Source of the DNA: Candidatus Altimarinota bacterium
GTDB lineage: Bacteria; Patescibacteriota; Gracilibacteria; BD1-5; UBA2023
Assembly (NCBI GenBank): GCA_003488655.1
Contig: DNKW01000080.1
Span: 5,995 to 24,346, forward strand
Direction: 5' to 3'
DNA length: 18,352 nucleotides
Under the pieces are notes generated by a model. It was not told the origin of the DNA and did no database searches. It saw nothing but the letters and a program-made list of their open reading frames with translations. Shown piece after piece: positions 16,983 to 18,352 of the stretch; within the stretch, counting starts at the first letter, position 1; each line of letters begins with the position of its first letter. The translations under genes and the position numbers were made by a program.

Positions 16983-17011
16983 TATAAAGGAATATATGTA
17001 GTATGCTTCAA
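16983..17011 (-). promoter_or_regulatory. Candidate promoter for the fibre gene
   Basis: On the minus strand TTGAAG (17006-17011), 17 bases, then TTTATA (16983-16988). The ATG (16971-16973) follows 9 bases later. An overlapping alternative is TTGAAT with CATACT further upstream. It lies in the 59-base gap after the pilin-like gene. Confidence 0.4.
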
Positions 17012-17032
17012 TTTAAAAATAATTCAAATTTT

Positions 17033-18298
17033 TTAATAAACGGAACACCCGCTTCCGAAAAGCATTCCGAAAAAACATCCGTTGTTGAAGGGAAGAGGAG
17101 CGGTATTTTCTCGTACTACTTCAAACTGTTTGTACCGGTAGTCGTTGTCCCGGTCGATGATGATGTCCGTTCCGAGGTATTTTATGATTCCATTGCCCGA
17201 GTCATCGAGTGGCACAAAGTATATCCCTGACCCATTTTCATTTTCCATTATGATTTTGTACTTCAGAAAATCCACTCAGGTATTGGTGAGGTTTCCGGAA
17301 AAAGAGAGAAACAACGCATAGTCTTTATGCTTCAGATCAAATACTCTTGCTCCGGTTTTCGACCCACTGAGGCTCAAGTCCGGCATGAGCCAGCCGATTC
17401 CTCCCGTGGAAAATGAGGCGGTGGCTCCGGTGAGTCTCCGGAGTTCTTTGATGCTCTCGAAGCGAGCCGTATCGAACTCCAGTATCTTGATGCTGTAGGG
17501 GTTGTCGATATCGAGTCGGAGGTACCCTGTTTGGGTAGTGCTTGCCATAACCGCATTCGATGCAATATTGAGGATATTCGCTGCGATATACTTACGAATC
17601 GGCGTATTCATAGTAAAGCTATTGTACCATCAGGTATTCTTTTTAACATATCCATAGAGAGTTCTCCTCGCTAGATCATCATCGTCCGAGAGTGCGTCCG
17701 GGTAGAGTATGACCCCGGTGGAGGATGCCTGAAAATTATCGGAATTACGATCGAGATCGAGTCCGGAGAATGCTCCCGTCGCGGTAAAGGAAATAAAGGT
17801 TCCCGACCCATCGGAGAAAGTCCCAGTGCGTTCTCCGATGCCATCCACTGGCTGGAGTGAAAGGGTCGATCAGAGGTAACTCCCTATTGAGAAAATAGTT
17901 CCTCCTGAATTATAGGAGAGAAGGAGATTTCCTTGGGTAGTCGATCCGGAACAGACGAAAGCGGTATCGCTATAAAACGGAGCCGTCGTTATGTTTTCGA
18001 ACGTTCCACCATCGAGCGTTCCACTCATCGTCACGGAATTCGGACATCGTACCGTATCGGTAAGTCCACTCCCGTTCGTATTGAGAAATATATCGTACCC
18101 CATCGCGAGATCTGCTTTTTCCGTCAGATTCGAATGGAGCTTTGTGTCATAGTTTTGTAAATCGAGATTTTGAGTGAGCGTATCCATCTTTATGGTGATG
18201 ATATACCCGATGATGACTGCAAAGAAGCTGATCATCATGGCGTACAAAAACACACTTCACCTGTGAGTTATGGAATCTTTGTAAAATGCGAACTTCAT
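17033..18298 (-). CDS. Pilin-like/PilX-like membrane-anchored protein, UGA-recoded
   Basis: This 421-aa protein is visible only with four TGA codons as glycine (residues 14, 143, 223, 341). The frame is continuous across four fragments. The N-terminus is a short basic leader (MKFAFYKDSITHR), a UGA-coded glycine at residue 14, then a single long hydrophobic helix (SVFLYAMMISFFAVIIGYII), as in type IV pilin-like and PilX/PulK minor subunits cleaved by prepilin peptidase. The usual Glu at +5 is absent, as in PulK-type proteins. The rest is a large extracellular, Gly/Ser/Thr/Asp-rich region, probably beta-rich, with two cysteines (in TVRCPNS and AFVCSGS) likely in a disulfide. The exact role is unknown. 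It is the upstream neighbour of the S74 fibre gene, so both may belong to surface attachment or pilus machinery. The ATG at 18296-18298 was chosen by the leader shape; the frame stays open to the window edge. Confidence 0.78.
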
Positions 18299-18323
18299 GT
18301 TCAAATCTTGCGTTCCTCACTCA

Positions 18324-18341
18324 TCGTACTCCCTAGTACGA
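18324..18341. other. Small hairpin at the window edge
   Basis: TCGTACT (18324-18330) and AGTACGA (18335-18341) form a 7-bp stem with loop CCCT, upstream of the pilin-like gene. It may be an intergenic repeat or part of the 3' end of a preceding gene beyond the window. Two minus-strand frames are open here with UGA as glycine, so no clear gene end can be called. Confidence 0.35.
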
Positions 18342-18352
18342 CTCGTTTTGGT

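Overview
The window comes from a bacterium that reads UGA as glycine (translation table 25), the code known from Gracilibacteria (BD1-5) and Absconditabacteria (SR1) of the Candidate Phyla Radiation. The evidence is internal. Nine genes are broken into pieces by in-frame TGA codons, 29 in total. Every piece continues in the same frame, and the break falls on glycines conserved in known families: GluRS 'IR-G', RNase HII 'G-VDEAGRG', OmpR-type regulator 'IRG-IGYR', and both glycines of a repeated 'VGIG' motif. All 17 genes called here stop at TAA or TAG, never TGA. Base composition is moderate (mid-40s % GC by eye), which suits Gracilibacteria better than the more AT-rich SR1. I see no tRNA, rRNA, CRISPR array, transposase or prophage.

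Left part (1-7401). A minus-strand gene of unknown function (37-471) has three Shine-Dalgarno/ATG pairs in its leader and body and a terminator at 1-29. Five plus-strand genes follow: glutamyl-tRNA synthetase (gltX, 849-2495, behind a long imperfect hairpin); a tightly packed envelope cluster of two glycosyltransferases and a DedA-type membrane protein (2570-5034); a 328-base leader or intergenic stretch with a good promoter; and ribonuclease J (5363-7351) with a long His-rich N-terminal extension. A perfect 20-bp two-way terminator (7358-7401) closes this block.

Middle (7390-10394), minus strand: the GTPase Der, with a UGA-dependent basic/acidic C-terminal tail, followed by a small DUF167/YggU protein. 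A 112-base palindromic MITE/REPIN-like element lies upstream of Der. Next is an exported Ser/Thr/Glu-rich protein of unknown function with its own terminator.

Right part (10395-18298), minus strand, read right to left: a pilin-like membrane-anchored protein (421 aa), a secreted multi-repeat fibre-like protein with a C-terminal S74 intramolecular chaperone (794 aa), RNase HII, a secreted coiled-coil/TPR-like protein, a hidden 134-aa protein visible only when UGA is read as glycine, an OmpR-family response regulator, and its membrane histidine kinase. The pilin-like and S74 genes look like surface or attachment machinery. The 134-aa protein, regulator and kinase form a compact three-gene signalling unit.

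Most genes lack a Shine-Dalgarno sequence, and several have a -10 box only 5-11 bases before the start codon, so leaderless or near-leaderless transcripts are likely common. The most interesting leads are the UGA-masked third component of the two-component system, the pilin-like/S74 fibre pair with UGA-coded glycine at key sites, and the triple-SD gene at the left edge.
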